19,437 nucleotides of DNA, taken from the NCBI GenBank assembly GCA_027035985.1, contig JALVTI010000149.1, forward strand, positions 1-19,437. The letters run 5' to 3'. The notes beneath the pieces are model-generated. The model did no database searches. It was not told the origin of the DNA and was given only the letters and a program-made list of their open reading frames with translations. Numbering within the stretch: the stretch's first letter is position 1; each line of letters opens with the position of its first letter. A program made the position numbers and the translations under genes. This document shows, in pieces, positions 1-8,476 of the stretch. This DNA is from Aquificales bacterium (GTDB taxonomy: Bacteria > Aquificota > Aquificia > Aquificales > QOAS01).

Positions 1-946
1 TTTCGGGAAGGGGGGCGTAGTAGAGTTTTTCAGCCATTTTATCCCCGAAGGTGTAGCCCCAGTTGAAGAAGGCGGTAATCACTTTATCCCTCTCCTTTCT
101 CTCTTTGGGGAGAAGCGCCCATGTTGCGCCCACTATAGGCCAGGTGTCGGGACCTGGTTGGTAGGTCAAATTTGTGTAAAAGCCGTTTTCGGGGCCCCAA
201 TCGGCGTATTTCAATGCGCTCTGGAAACCCTTTAGGGAGGGTTTTACAAAATTTCCGTCTCTATTTTGGAGCTCTGCGACCTCCAGGTTACCCTCAACTG
301 CATAAGTGTACTCCACGTATCCCAAAGTTCCGTACTTTTTTTGAATGATAGCCGCAACGCCGGCGTTTCCCTTACCGGCGACCAAATTGGGTATACCCCA
401 ATAGGGCTTTTTAGAAGGTTTGTGGAAGCGGAGCTGTCCGTCGCAGGCTTTTACCAGATAGGAGGTTACGGTGTAGGTGGTTCCCGATTTGTCCGCCCTT
501 ACCACAACCAGAATCGGGAGGTGGGGGAGGTGGGCATTGGGGTTGTCCGCCTTGATGGTGGGGTCGTCCCAATACCTAATCCTTCCCGAAAATATACCGC
601 ATACGGCGCGGGTGGAGAGTTTTAGGTTATCGACACCGGGAATGTTGTAGGCGAACACCGCGCCGAAGGCGGCTATGGGAAATTGCATCAAATTCTTTCT
701 CTTGAGCTGGGAGGGCTTCAGAGGGGCGTCGGTTGCACCGAAATCTACCATCCTCTGCGATACCATGCGGATACCGGCTCCCGAACCTACCGCTTGATAA
801 TTAACTTGAATACCGGTTATGGAGTTATACTCCTTTGCCCAAGTCTGTATGAGGGGGGCTATTGCACTGGAACCAGCACCGTTTACCTCTACGGCAAAAG
901 AAAGGGTTGCACCAAATAATCCGGCTGCAACTAGCCTTTTCACCAT
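1..946 (-). CDS. pstS: Phosphate ABC transporter substrate-binding protein PstS (3' end beyond window)
   Basis: This is the periplasmic phosphate-binding protein that feeds the PstCAB importer. Read from 946 leftward, it begins MVKRLVAAGLFGATLSFA, a short signal peptide, then the family's N-terminal phosphate-loop region (GAGSSAIAPLIQTWAKEY) and YQAVGSGAGIRM. A later segment, VRADKSGTTYTVTSYL, matches the second conserved ligand-binding stretch (R-x-D-x-SGTT). About 315 residues are present and the frame stays open at base 1, so only the last few tens of residues are missing. The start is uncertain: ATG at 946 or the adjacent GTG at 943. Only a weak TATAGG lies before them. The gene is divergent from the transglutaminase gene across 27 bp, and no Pho-box-like direct repeat is evident there. 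pstC/pstA/pstB would be expected to the left (inference). Confidence 0.93.
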   Translation of the reverse strand, partial: MVKRLVAAGLFGATLSFAVEVNGAGSSAIAPLIQTWAKEYNSITGIQVNYQAVGSGAGIRMVSQRMVDFGATDAPLKPSQLKRKNLMQFPIAAFGAVFAYNIPGVDNLKLSTRAVCGIFSGRIRYWDDPTIKADNPNAHLPHLPILVVVRADKSGTTYTVTSYLVKACDGQLRFHKPSKKPYWGIPNLVAGKGNAGVAAIIQKKYGTLGYVEYTYAVEGNLEVAELQNRDGNFVKPSLKGFQSALKYADWGPENGFYTNLTYQPGPDTWPIVGATWALLPKERKERDKVITAFFNWGYTFGDKMAEKLYYAPLPE

Positions 947-973
947 CCTATAAATTGAAGTTTAAAGCTATAG

Positions 974-2809
974 GTGTTAAAGTTTTGTAAAACAAAAGAG
1001 ATGTTGAGAAATCCATTTTATTGGATATTGTTGGTAATAATCTTTACCCCAGGTTTATTATTTTTTCTTCAATATCCTTATAAAGGATTAACTTTTATTC
1101 TGATTTCCTTGGTTGGTATAGCATATTTGTTTCATATTTTAGGAAAAAAATTGAAAATACTTACATATGTTTCCTTTGGTTTGGCATTAAGTTTTGGAGT
1201 AACCCATTTAACTATTGATAGCTTATTAGAGGTTTTATTTTATATTTCCAACGCATTTATAGTTCTGTTATTAAATTTTGAAAGGAGCTTTAGGAGTTAC
1301 TTCTATATAAATATTTTAAGTTTGCTAAATCTGGTTCTTGTTAGTATAAATTTTCAAAACTTTCTATACGGTATTCTATTGATAATCTATCTATACCTTC
1401 TCTTGTATCTATTTTTACTTCTTGCGGTAAAGGGATATAAAGCGCTCCAAAAAGACATCTATTTTTGGCTTTTAAAATATTCAGGATTAATTTTTAGTGG
1501 GATTTTTGTTTTAGGAGTTTTGATTTTTCTTTTTGTTCCCCGTCCCGAACAGCCTATTATTGCTTTATTTCATAAAAATAGTCCTACTATAAGTATTGGT
1601 TACAACAACATTATAAAGTTAGGGGCTTTCTCCTCTATAGCGGATGACAATACCGTCGTTTTTAGGGCTAAATTATCTAAACCTGTTAAAGACCTATATT
1701 GGAGGGGAAACACCCTTGAGATATTTAGGAAAGGTGTTTGGATTTCCTATAAGGGTTTTTACTCATCCTACAGACCGAAAAATGGAACTGACTCTTTTGA
1801 AAGACCTATAAAGGAGGAGATTCTTATAAATCCTTACGGTGGAAAGACAATTTTTGTTTATCTTTACCCCGTAAAGGTATTAAATGCTACAACAAGTGTT
1901 GTTATAGATAAAACACGTGGCATCTTGGAGGCGGAAAAATTTTTCAATAAGCCTTTAAAGGTATATTTGGAATCCTCTAAAGATATATATGTAAATTTGA
2001 GGAAAAAAAATATCCTTTTGGAGGTTCCAAAAGATTTAAAACCCACTTTGTGGGAAATTATTTCCAAATATCACTTGAAAAGTGAATATCTTTTTACAGT
2101 TATTAGGAGGTTGGAAAAATATTTTTCCACCTTTAGGTATTCGAAAACTAACAGAGCAAAAAATTTGGTGGAGTTTTTAAAAGTATACAAAGAAGGAAAT
2201 TGCGAATATTTTGCCACCGCATCGGCTTTATTGCTTAGAGAGTTGGGATTTCCCACTCGTGTTGTTGTTGGATTTCATGGCGGAGACTACAATCCTATAA
2301 CTGGATTCTACGTTATAAAACAAAAGGATGCACACGCATGGGTAGAGATTTATTACAACAATACCTGGATAAGATTTGATGCTACCAAGTATGCTTTTTT
2401 CAGTAATTTAAGCAATAAAAATCGGGAAAAAGTTTCCAAAGAAGAATTATTTCTATTATGGGATACTTTAAACACCTTTTGGTTGGAGTATGTAATCAAC
2501 TTTAATAAAGAAAAGCAAAAAAATTTGTGGAAAAAACTTCTTGATTGGATAAGCAACCCTAATATCAAAATTAATGAATTTTATATTGCTCCAGTGATTG
2601 CATTAATTTTATTAATCTTGTTGATTTTATTCGTAAAAAGAAAATTTCCATCCTTGATTTTAAGTTTTTATTTGCTATACAAATATCGTATTCGCATAAA
2701 ACCCTCCTTAACACCAATAGAAGTTTATGTTTTTTTATGGCAAAAATACCCAGTGATATGGCGAAAAGAGAAAAAAAATTTATATAAATCATATATAAGG
2801 AGGGTATAA
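974..2809 (+). CDS. TgpA-like membrane protein with periplasmic transglutaminase-like domain
   Basis: Protein of 611 aa with the TgpA/DUF3488 layout. Hydrophobic helices fill about residues 15-190, a soluble domain follows, a helix lies at about 538-554, and a basic cytoplasmic tail ends the protein. The transglutaminase core reads GNCEYFATASALLLRELG, then DAHAWVEIYYNNTWIRFDAT. This gives a complete Cys410-His454-Asp469 triad, so the fold should be catalytically competent as a protease or acyltransferase. The substrate is unknown. The start is GTG at 974; an in-frame ATG at 1001 (residue 10) is possible, and neither has a convincing ribosome site. The stop overlaps the strong ribosome site of the next gene, implying one transcript. 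Base composition is clearly more AT-rich than rnz/tilS downstream. TgpA genes often sit beside a MoxR ATPase and a DUF58 gene; neither is visible here. Confidence 0.85.
   Translation: MLKFCKTKEMLRNPFYWILLVIIFTPGLLFFLQYPYKGLTFILISLVGIAYLFHILGKKLKILTYVSFGLALSFGVTHLTIDSLLEVLFYISNAFIVLLLNFERSFRSYFYINILSLLNLVLVSINFQNFLYGILLIIYLYLLLYLFLLLAVKGYKALQKDIYFWLLKYSGLIFSGIFVLGVLIFLFVPRPEQPIIALFHKNSPTISIGYNNIIKLGAFSSIADDNTVVFRAKLSKPVKDLYWRGNTLEIFRKGVWISYKGFYSSYRPKNGTDSFERPIKEEILINPYGGKTIFVYLYPVKVLNATTSVVIDKTRGILEAEKFFNKPLKVYLESSKDIYVNLRKKNILLEVPKDLKPTLWEIISKYHLKSEYLFTVIRRLEKYFSTFRYSKTNRAKNLVEFLKVYKEGNCEYFATASALLLRELGFPTRVVVGFHGGDYNPITGFYVIKQKDAHAWVEIYYNNTWIRFDATKYAFFSNLSNKNREKVSKEELFLLWDTLNTFWLEYVINFNKEKQKNLWKKLLDWISNPNIKINEFYIAPVIALILLILLILFVKRKFPSLILSFYLLYKYRIRIKPSLTPIEVYVFLWQKYPVIWRKEKKNLYKSYIRRV
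2797..2804 (+). promoter_or_regulatory. Strong Shine-Dalgarno site for the Asn-rich protein gene
   Basis: AAGGAGGG lies seven bases before the ATG at 2812 and overlaps the last sense codons (Arg-Arg-Val) of the upstream transglutaminase gene. It fixes the start of the 266-aa protein and suggests translational coupling. It is one of the two best ribosome sites in the window; many other genes here have none recognisable. Confidence 0.8.
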
Positions 2810-2811
2810 AG

Positions 2812-3612
2812 ATGGCTTGTTTTGGAGGAGTTATTAAAATTTGTACCGATACCGGTGGAAATTTAATAGCCACTAATAATACAACAAATACCAATACCCA
2901 AAATAGTGCGAATCAAACAAATAATATATCCACTAGTGGGAGTGTAATAGTGGATTTAAATGCTTTAAAAGCTTCTCCCGTTCAATCTAACGATAATGCT
3001 AATCAAACCGAAACTAATAAAAAAGTATCTACTACTCAAAACAATAATGGGGTGAACACACCCGTACACAATAATGGAGTTGTTCTACATCTGAATACTG
3101 CTAAAACTGAAAAAGTTCAAGTAAAACATCGCCATCATCATCTAGGAAGACACATTAGTATTGGACAATTTATAAAGGAACAACTTGCAGATTTGGGAGC
3201 TATAAGAAACAGCCAAAATCCTATGGAATTTGCCCTGAACAAAATCAATAATGATAAAGCTTTTATTGAAAACTTTGTAAATGCATTAAAAGATGTTTTG
3301 AACATTCACATTTATGAAAATGTTGATAAAACTCAAAATCTTTATCAGTATAGTTTAGATGCAAATGGTAAAAACACCCATATTCATGAATGGTTAGAGG
3401 TAAACAATAACCAAGCTAAATTTGCATTGGGTGTAAATACGCCAAAAGTTAATATCCACAAATGGATTTACATAGACAAAAATACCGACCAAATAAATTA
3501 TGTATTGAACTTATCGGGTAGAATTGTCCAAGTAAATGAAACCTTTAATGGAACACCTGCTAAGTATACCTACAGCTTAAACATTCAACACCCCAACCAA
3601 AATACCGCCTAA
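2812..3612 (+). CDS. Asparagine-rich hypothetical protein, coupled to the transglutaminase gene
   Basis: Protein of 266 aa that I do not recognise. It has no signal peptide or membrane helix. By hand count 46 residues (about 17%) are Asn, concentrated in a low-complexity N-terminal half (residues 17-95, Asn/Thr/Gln/Ser), and the C-terminal half remains Asn-rich but looks folded. Cys3 and Cys11 sit near the N-terminus, and a His cluster (KHRHHHLGRH, about 105-114) separates the halves. After residue 115 amphipathic helices are likely, then a probable beta-rich part with recurring Trp/Tyr/His (HIHEWLEV, NIHKWIYID). Such Asn content is unexpected in a thermophile because Asn deamidates when heated. 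It starts two bases after the upstream stop, behind a strong ribosome site, so the pair is very likely co-expressed. It could be a substrate or partner of the upstream transglutaminase-fold enzyme (inference only). Confidence 0.75.
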   Translation: MACFGGVIKICTDTGGNLIATNNTTNTNTQNSANQTNNISTSGSVIVDLNALKASPVQSNDNANQTETNKKVSTTQNNNGVNTPVHNNGVVLHLNTAKTEKVQVKHRHHHLGRHISIGQFIKEQLADLGAIRNSQNPMEFALNKINNDKAFIENFVNALKDVLNIHIYENVDKTQNLYQYSLDANGKNTHIHEWLEVNNNQAKFALGVNTPKVNIHKWIYIDKNTDQINYVLNLSGRIVQVNETFNGTPAKYTYSLNIQHPNQNTA

Positions 3613-3643
3613 TTTTCCTTTTGAATAACCTTTTATCTCCTGT

Positions 3644-4564
3644 ATGAGGGGACGCTTTACCATTCTTGGAACCTCCTCCGCCATACCCACCAAGGAGAGA
3701 AACCACCCCGCCGTCTACTTCCAGTGGGGTGGCGAGGCTTTTCTATTCGACTGCGGGGAGGGAACGCAGAGGCAGATACAGATAGCGGAGCTTTCTTTTT
3801 ACAAAATAGACAAAATTTTTGTAACCCACCTCCACGGAGACCACGTTTTGGGTCTCCCGGGGTTGCTCCAAACTCTCGATTTCCACGACAAGGATTATGT
3901 CGAAATTTACGGAACTCCCGGCATAGGGGAACTCGTTGAACTCTCCACCACGCGGTGTTTTTACATAAATACCGAAGACCTAAAGGTGGCGGTAAGGGAA
4001 ATCCCACCCACCGAAGAGGTATACACCGTTTTGGAGACCGACACGTACAGGGTTTTGTCGATAGGTTTAAACCACACGGTGGATTGTATAGGTTACGCCT
4101 TCGAGGAGAGGGAAAAGTTCAAATACGACCGACAAAAGGTAAAACGGCTCGGTCTAAAAGCCCACCACTTTAAGGAACTCAAAGAAAGGGGCTACACCAC
4201 CTTAGACGGAAAAAGGATAGAAAAGCACCAGCTGGGGAAGTTTAAAAGGGGATTTAAGTTTGTCTACATAACCGACACCTACTATACCGAAAACATATTT
4301 AAACTCGCCGAGGGCGCCGACTACCTAATTTTGGAGTGCACCTACTTCGACGAGGACGAATATGCCGAGGCGGTAAAACACCTCTCCTTCAACATCTTTA
4401 GGACGAGAATTTATCCCAAACTGCTTGGGTTGGGGGTCAAAAATGTGATTCTCACCCACTTTAGCAGGAGGTATAAAGACCTATCGAAGTTTGAGGAGGC
4501 TATAAGGGAACACAAAATGGAGAATGTCTATTTAGCCCGCGACCTTATGGGGTTTGAGTTTTGA
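3644..4564 (+). CDS. rnz: Ribonuclease Z (tRNA 3' endonuclease)
   Basis: RNase Z cleaves the 3' trailer from tRNA precursors. The 306-aa protein is a standard-length short-form enzyme with a metallo-beta-lactamase fold. Its zinc motif THLHGDH is at 61-67 (His62, His64, Asp66, His67). Further metal ligands are plausible at His144 (GLNHTVDC), Asp211 (YITDTYYT) and His272 (LTHFSRRY). The N-terminal ILGTSSAIPTKERN and FDCGEGTQRQI match the family well. Residues about 155-205 would carry the flexible tRNA-binding arm. The start is ATG at 3644, preceded by TCTCCTGT rather than a Shine-Dalgarno sequence. It lies 31 bp after the Asn-rich gene and 34 bp before tilS, another tRNA-processing gene. Composition returns to the GC-richer housekeeping pattern. 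Confident assignment. Confidence 0.95.
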   Translation: MRGRFTILGTSSAIPTKERNHPAVYFQWGGEAFLFDCGEGTQRQIQIAELSFYKIDKIFVTHLHGDHVLGLPGLLQTLDFHDKDYVEIYGTPGIGELVELSTTRCFYINTEDLKVAVREIPPTEEVYTVLETDTYRVLSIGLNHTVDCIGYAFEEREKFKYDRQKVKRLGLKAHHFKELKERGYTTLDGKRIEKHQLGKFKRGFKFVYITDTYYTENIFKLAEGADYLILECTYFDEDEYAEAVKHLSFNIFRTRIYPKLLGLGVKNVILTHFSRRYKDLSKFEEAIREHKMENVYLARDLMGFEF

Positions 4565-4598
4565 CCCCTACTTGGGTTAGAAATTTTTTAACCTCCGT

Positions 4599-5945
4599 AT
4601 GGACAAAGTCGAGCAAAAATTCCTAAAGGCGGTTAGGGATTTCGACCTCCTCCGGGAGGGTGATAGGGTGGTCGTAGCCTTTTCGGGAGGGGCGGACAGC
4701 ACTCTGCTTCTCCACCTTCTTAAAGAGTTTTCCGACTATCTGGGGCTGGGGGGTATTTACGCCGTTCATGTAAACCACTCGCTTAGGGAAACGGCTAAAA
4801 GGGATGAGGAATTTGCTCGCCGCTTTGCGGCGGGGATGGGTATTTCTATAGAAATAAGGCGGGTGGATGTGAGGCTCTACGCCAAGACCCACGGGCTCAC
4901 GCCCGAGGAGGCGGGCAGGGTCTTGAGGTATCGAATCCTCGAAGAGGTTAGGGAAAGGCTGGGCTACACCAAAATAGCGACCGCCCACCATCTGGATGAC
5001 CTGATAGAGACCCAACTGCTCTTTTACACCCGCGGGAATGCGGAGGGACTAAAGGGTTTCGAACCCAAAAGGGGTTTGGTGATAAGACCTCTCTTTTACC
5101 TCACAAAGGGGGAGATTTACGACTACCTCAAGAGGAGGGGAATACCCTTTGTCGAAGACGAAACCAACAGGGATGTGACGATTCCGAGAAACAGGATAAG
5201 GCACAGGGTCGTTCCCCAACTTAGGGAGATAAACCCCTCCCTCGAGGATAGTGCCCTAAGGGTTTGGAATATTCTCTCGGAGGAGGAGAGGTTTTGGAAG
5301 AAACACCTAAAGGGGTTGGAGGAGAAACTCCTCACTGCGGGTGGGGAAATACTTTTGGAGCCTTTTGGGGAACTGACCACCGCCGAACAGAGGAGATTTT
5401 TAAAACACCTTTTCCCGCAGTGGGGTTTCGAAACTGTGGAGACCGTCAGGAGGTTTGCCCTATCCCACCAAACCATTTGGAGGGGTGAGAAATTTGTCCT
5501 GCTAAAGGAGGGGGGGAAACTAATAATCTCCTCCAAGTGGAGTGTAAAACCTTACTCTTACAACCTCCCCGTGGGGGGTGAGGTATTCGTCGAGGAGGCG
5601 AATATCCTCCTAAGGGCGAGTTTGAAAAGGCTCCGTTCGTGGGAGGAGGTGAAAAACAAACCCCCAAATGTGGAATACTTCCAGTTTGAGCAACCGCCGG
5701 AGTATTTTGTCGTCAGAAATAGGCGCGAGGGTGACCGCTTCGTTCCCTTCGGCAGGAGAGGGGAGGTCAAGCTCAAGGACTTTTTTATAAAGGAGAAGAT
5801 TCCCCGCCACAGGCGGGATTTGATACCCCTACTTACACTTGCCAACAAAATCTTATGGATAGTGGGAATTCGGAGGGGTAATTTTTTTGCGGTAAACGAT
5901 TTAAATAAAGAGGTTGTGGAGGTGGTCTATGAACAATCTGATTAA
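4599..5945 (+). CDS. tilS: tRNA(Ile)-lysidine synthetase
   Basis: TilS converts the C34 wobble base of the AUA-decoding tRNA-Ile to lysidine using ATP and lysine. The 448-aa protein has the N-type ATP-pyrophosphatase P-loop AFSGGADS (27-34), the HVNHSLR segment (57-63), ATAHHLDDLIET (127-138) and the IPRNRIRHRV motif (195-204). A long C-terminal region ends in a TilS C-terminal domain with DRFVPFGRRGEVKLKDFF and KIPRHRRDLIPLL. Length is normal. The ATG at 4599 follows AACCTCCGT with no Shine-Dalgarno. The last 17 bases overlap ftsH, so translation is probably coupled. The tilS-ftsH order is common in bacteria. The same window holds part of IleRS, which charges this tRNA family, but that gene is far away and not co-transcribed. 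Confidence 0.95.
   Translation: MDKVEQKFLKAVRDFDLLREGDRVVVAFSGGADSTLLLHLLKEFSDYLGLGGIYAVHVNHSLRETAKRDEEFARRFAAGMGISIEIRRVDVRLYAKTHGLTPEEAGRVLRYRILEEVRERLGYTKIATAHHLDDLIETQLLFYTRGNAEGLKGFEPKRGLVIRPLFYLTKGEIYDYLKRRGIPFVEDETNRDVTIPRNRIRHRVVPQLREINPSLEDSALRVWNILSEEERFWKKHLKGLEEKLLTAGGEILLEPFGELTTAEQRRFLKHLFPQWGFETVETVRRFALSHQTIWRGEKFVLLKEGGKLIISSKWSVKPYSYNLPVGGEVFVEEANILLRASLKRLRSWEEVKNKPPNVEYFQFEQPPEYFVVRNRREGDRFVPFGRRGEVKLKDFFIKEKIPRHRRDLIPLLTLANKILWIVGIRRGNFFAVNDLNKEVVEVVYEQSD
5918..5924 (+). promoter_or_regulatory. Ribosome binding site deciding the ftsH start
   Basis: GGAGGTG inside the 3' end of tilS lies about six bases before ATG 5929. It makes the ATG the likely ftsH start rather than the in-frame TTG at 5914, which has no ribosome site and would add five non-conserved residues. 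Confidence 0.75.
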
Positions 5946-7950
5946 GGGTATTTTTATATGGCTTGCCATTTTCGGTTTTCTCGTAATCGTCTTTTCCTTC
6001 GCGGAGAAACCCATTAAGGAGGAACTTAGAAACCAGGTTGAGGCTCCCTTTAGCACCTTTGTGGAGCTGGTAAAGGAGGACAAAATAAAAGAGGTAACCA
6101 TAAAGGGGAACGAAATAATCGCCGTTACCAAAAACGGACAGGTTATAAAAACGACCGCACCTCCGAATTATAACGAGATTTACGACGAACTCCTCCAAAA
6201 GGGGGTGAAGGTATCGGTCGAACCCCAATCGGACAATATGTGGCTTAGAACCCTCCTGGGGTGGCTTCCGATACTGCTCTTTATCGGTCTGTGGTTTTTG
6301 ATGCTCCGCGGGCTCGGAGGGGGTGGCGGTGCGGCTAACAGGGCTTTCTCCTTCGGAAAGAGCAGGGCGAAAATCTACATAAACGAGAAACCCCAGGTCA
6401 CCTTTAAGGATGTGGCGGGTATAGACGAGGTCAAGGAAGAAGTTAAGGAGATTATCGACTACCTCAAAAATCCCGAAAAGTATAAAAAACTCGGCGGTAG
6501 ACCCCCCAAGGGTATCCTACTTTACGGAGAACCCGGTGTGGGTAAGACTCTGTTGGCTAAAGCTATAGCCGGTGAGGCAAACGTTCCCTTTATTTCTGTG
6601 AGCGGTTCCGACTTCGTCGAGATGTTCGTCGGTGTGGGAGCCGCAAGGGTTAGAGACCTCTTTGAGACCGCCAAAAAGCACGCGCCGGCGATTATCTTTA
6701 TCGACGAGCTCGACGCCCTCGGCAGGGCTAGGGGTGCCGGCTTTCCTGGCAGCGGAAACGAGGAGAGGGAACAGACCCTCAACCAGCTCCTGGTGGAGAT
6801 GGACGGATTTGACAGTTCGAGCGGTATAGTGGTGATAGGCGCCACCAACCGCCCCGATATCCTCGACAGGGCGCTTTTGAGACCTGGGCGTTTCGACAGG
6901 CAGATTTACGTTCCCAAACCCGATATTAAGGGTAGGTATGAAATTCTGAAAGTCCACGCGAGAAACAAAAAACTCGCCCCCGATGTCGACCTCTGGGTGG
7001 TCGCCAAGGCTACCCCCGGTTTTACCGGCGCCGACCTGGAAAATCTCCTGAACGAAGCCGCTCTGCTCGCCGCCCGTAAGAACAAGGACGCAATAACGAT
7101 GGAGGAGATAGAGGAGGCTATCGACCGGGTAATGATAGGTCTCGAGCGCAAAGGGGTGGTCATTACCGACAAGGAGAAGAAGAAGATAGCGCTCCACGAG
7201 CTGGGGCACGCGATGATGACGCTGATGAGCGAAAACGCCGAACCCCTTCACAAGGTGACGATTATCCCGAGGGGTATGGCGCTGGGCGTTACCCAACAGC
7301 TACCCATTTCGGACAAACACCTCTACGATAAGAAGGAGTTGCTCGACCGCATTCTGGTTATGCTGGGCGGTAGGGCTGCCGAAGAGGTCTTCTACGGCAA
7401 GGAGGGTATAACCACCGGTGCGGAAAACGACCTCCAAAGGGCTACCGACCTCGCCTACCGGATGGTCTCCCTGTGGGGTATGAGCGACAAGATTGGACCC
7501 GTTTCGGTCAGCCGAATATCGAACCCATTCCTCGGTGGGGGAATGGAAAAGATTGATATCTCCCCCGAGCTCGCGAGGGAGATAGACCTCGAGGTTCAAA
7601 AGCTTCTGACCGAACTTTACGAAAAGGCTAAGAAAATTCTCGAAGAAAACAAGGAGGCTATACTCGCTGTCGCCGACAAGCTTGTGGAAAAGGAAACCCT
7701 ATCCTGTGAGGAGGTTGTCCGCATTCTCGAACAATTCGGGGTAGAGGTTAAAAACAAATGCCGCAGTGAGGATGAACTTAAAAAAGAAGTTCTAAAGGAG
7801 GAAGAAAATTTCCAAACTTCCCAAGAGGAGGGAACGGAAGAAGTTAAGACTTCTGTTGAAAAGGGTAAAGAAGAAGATAAACCCCTGAAAAAGGTTCAAA
7901 ATATAATTGCCAAACTAAAGGGTAAAGGGGAAGAAAAGGGTGATTCCTAA
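5929..7950 (+). CDS. ftsH: ATP-dependent zinc metalloprotease FtsH
   Basis: FtsH is the membrane-anchored AAA+ protease that extracts and degrades damaged membrane proteins and short-lived regulators. Counting from ATG 5929 (673 aa): membrane helix about 5-24, periplasmic domain about 25-105, second helix about 108-126, Gly-rich linker, then the AAA module. Walker A is GEPGVGKT (200-207), Walker B IIFIDE (255-260), the pore loop MFVGVG (232-237), and the second region of homology GATNRPDILDRALLRPGRFDR (304-324) carries the arginine fingers. The zinc site is HELGH (423-427) with a probable third ligand at Asp501 (GAENDLQRA). Glu201 in Walker A and Leu in HExxH differ from the commonest forms (GPPGTGKT, HEAGH) but keep all essential residues. 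The tail after about residue 610 is a charged Lys/Glu-rich extension with more AT-rich codons. It overlaps tilS by 17 bp and the next gene by 11 bp. Confidence 0.97.
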   Translation: MNNLIKGIFIWLAIFGFLVIVFSFAEKPIKEELRNQVEAPFSTFVELVKEDKIKEVTIKGNEIIAVTKNGQVIKTTAPPNYNEIYDELLQKGVKVSVEPQSDNMWLRTLLGWLPILLFIGLWFLMLRGLGGGGGAANRAFSFGKSRAKIYINEKPQVTFKDVAGIDEVKEEVKEIIDYLKNPEKYKKLGGRPPKGILLYGEPGVGKTLLAKAIAGEANVPFISVSGSDFVEMFVGVGAARVRDLFETAKKHAPAIIFIDELDALGRARGAGFPGSGNEEREQTLNQLLVEMDGFDSSSGIVVIGATNRPDILDRALLRPGRFDRQIYVPKPDIKGRYEILKVHARNKKLAPDVDLWVVAKATPGFTGADLENLLNEAALLAARKNKDAITMEEIEEAIDRVMIGLERKGVVITDKEKKKIALHELGHAMMTLMSENAEPLHKVTIIPRGMALGVTQQLPISDKHLYDKKELLDRILVMLGGRAAEEVFYGKEGITTGAENDLQRATDLAYRMVSLWGMSDKIGPVSVSRISNPFLGGGMEKIDISPELAREIDLEVQKLLTELYEKAKKILEENKEAILAVADKLVEKETLSCEEVVRILEQFGVEVKNKCRSEDELKKEVLKEEENFQTSQEEGTEEVKTSVEKGKEEDKPLKKVQNIIAKLKGKGEEKGDS

Positions 7951-8476
7951 AAAGGGAGTTTTGGTTCTTTTTCTCCTTTTGGTAAATTTTTTATACGCTT
8001 TACAAGTAAAATATGAGGTTTATTACGGCTTTTTCCCCGCCGGCATTATTGAAATAGACTTTCAAAACGAACAGGTTGTGGTGAAAGGAAAAAGTAGTGG
8101 AATTTTGGGATGGTTTTATAAATATCGCCTTTATATGGTCTTTAATTTAAAAAATCCCGAAAAAAGTTTTCTTATAGAAGATGAAAATGGTAAACATAGG
8201 GAGCTCAATTACAATAAAATTCTCCATAAAAAGGCTTGGCTTCCGCTTGTAATAAAGATTTTACTTAGCGGGGTAGATTTAAACAAATTAAAAACTATAA
8301 AAGTTGCAAATTATAGAATAATCCTTCAAAAAAGGGAAGGAAATAACTATACCTTTAAGGTAGAGGGTAGTAAAAAGGTAAGAAAAATTCAATTGTTGGG
8401 GTGGAAAAAGGGATTTTTCCCAAAAAAAATAGTGATAGAAACTTCGGAAGGAACTTTAGTATTGGAAAAAACTTAA
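7940..8476 (+). CDS. DUF3108-like exported protein
   Basis: Protein of 178 aa with an N-terminal signal peptide or anchor (MIPKKGVLVLFLLLVNFLYA). The mature start, VKYEVYYGFFPAGIIEIDF, resembles DUF3108 proteins (Y-x-V-x-x-G-x-x-x-A/G). The rest alternates beta-type strands with many Lys and Tyr, as in a small periplasmic beta-barrel or lipid-binding fold. The family has no established role that I can state. The start is GTG 7940, overlapping the ftsH stop by 11 bp, so it is probably the last gene of the rnz-tilS-ftsH run. Its stop overlaps the stop of the convergent TonB-like gene by four bases. Its composition is AT-rich, unlike ftsH. Family assignment rests on the N-terminal pattern only. 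Confidence 0.7.
   Translation: MIPKKGVLVLFLLLVNFLYALQVKYEVYYGFFPAGIIEIDFQNEQVVVKGKSSGILGWFYKYRLYMVFNLKNPEKSFLIEDENGKHRELNYNKILHKKAWLPLVIKILLSGVDLNKLKTIKVANYRIILQKREGNNYTFKVEGSKKVRKIQLLGWKKGFFPKKIVIETSEGTLVLEKT

Noticed and set aside
266..919. Two plus-strand frames (266-625 and 683-919)
   Set aside because: Both are antisense to pstS, whose minus-strand frame is continuous and matches the family throughout.
4575..4592. Inverted repeat GGTTA/TAACC before tilS as a terminator or attenuator
   Set aside because: Stem of only five to six base pairs with a long A/T loop and no T-run after it; too weak to call.
5914..5928. Upstream TTG start for ftsH
   Set aside because: ATG 5929 has a well-placed GGAGGTG and gives the usual FtsH N-terminus; the TTG has no ribosome site.
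6517..7296. 259-aa minus-strand frame
   Set aside because: It is antisense to the conserved AAA and protease domains of FtsH and looks like no protein family; a by-product of the GC-rich codons.
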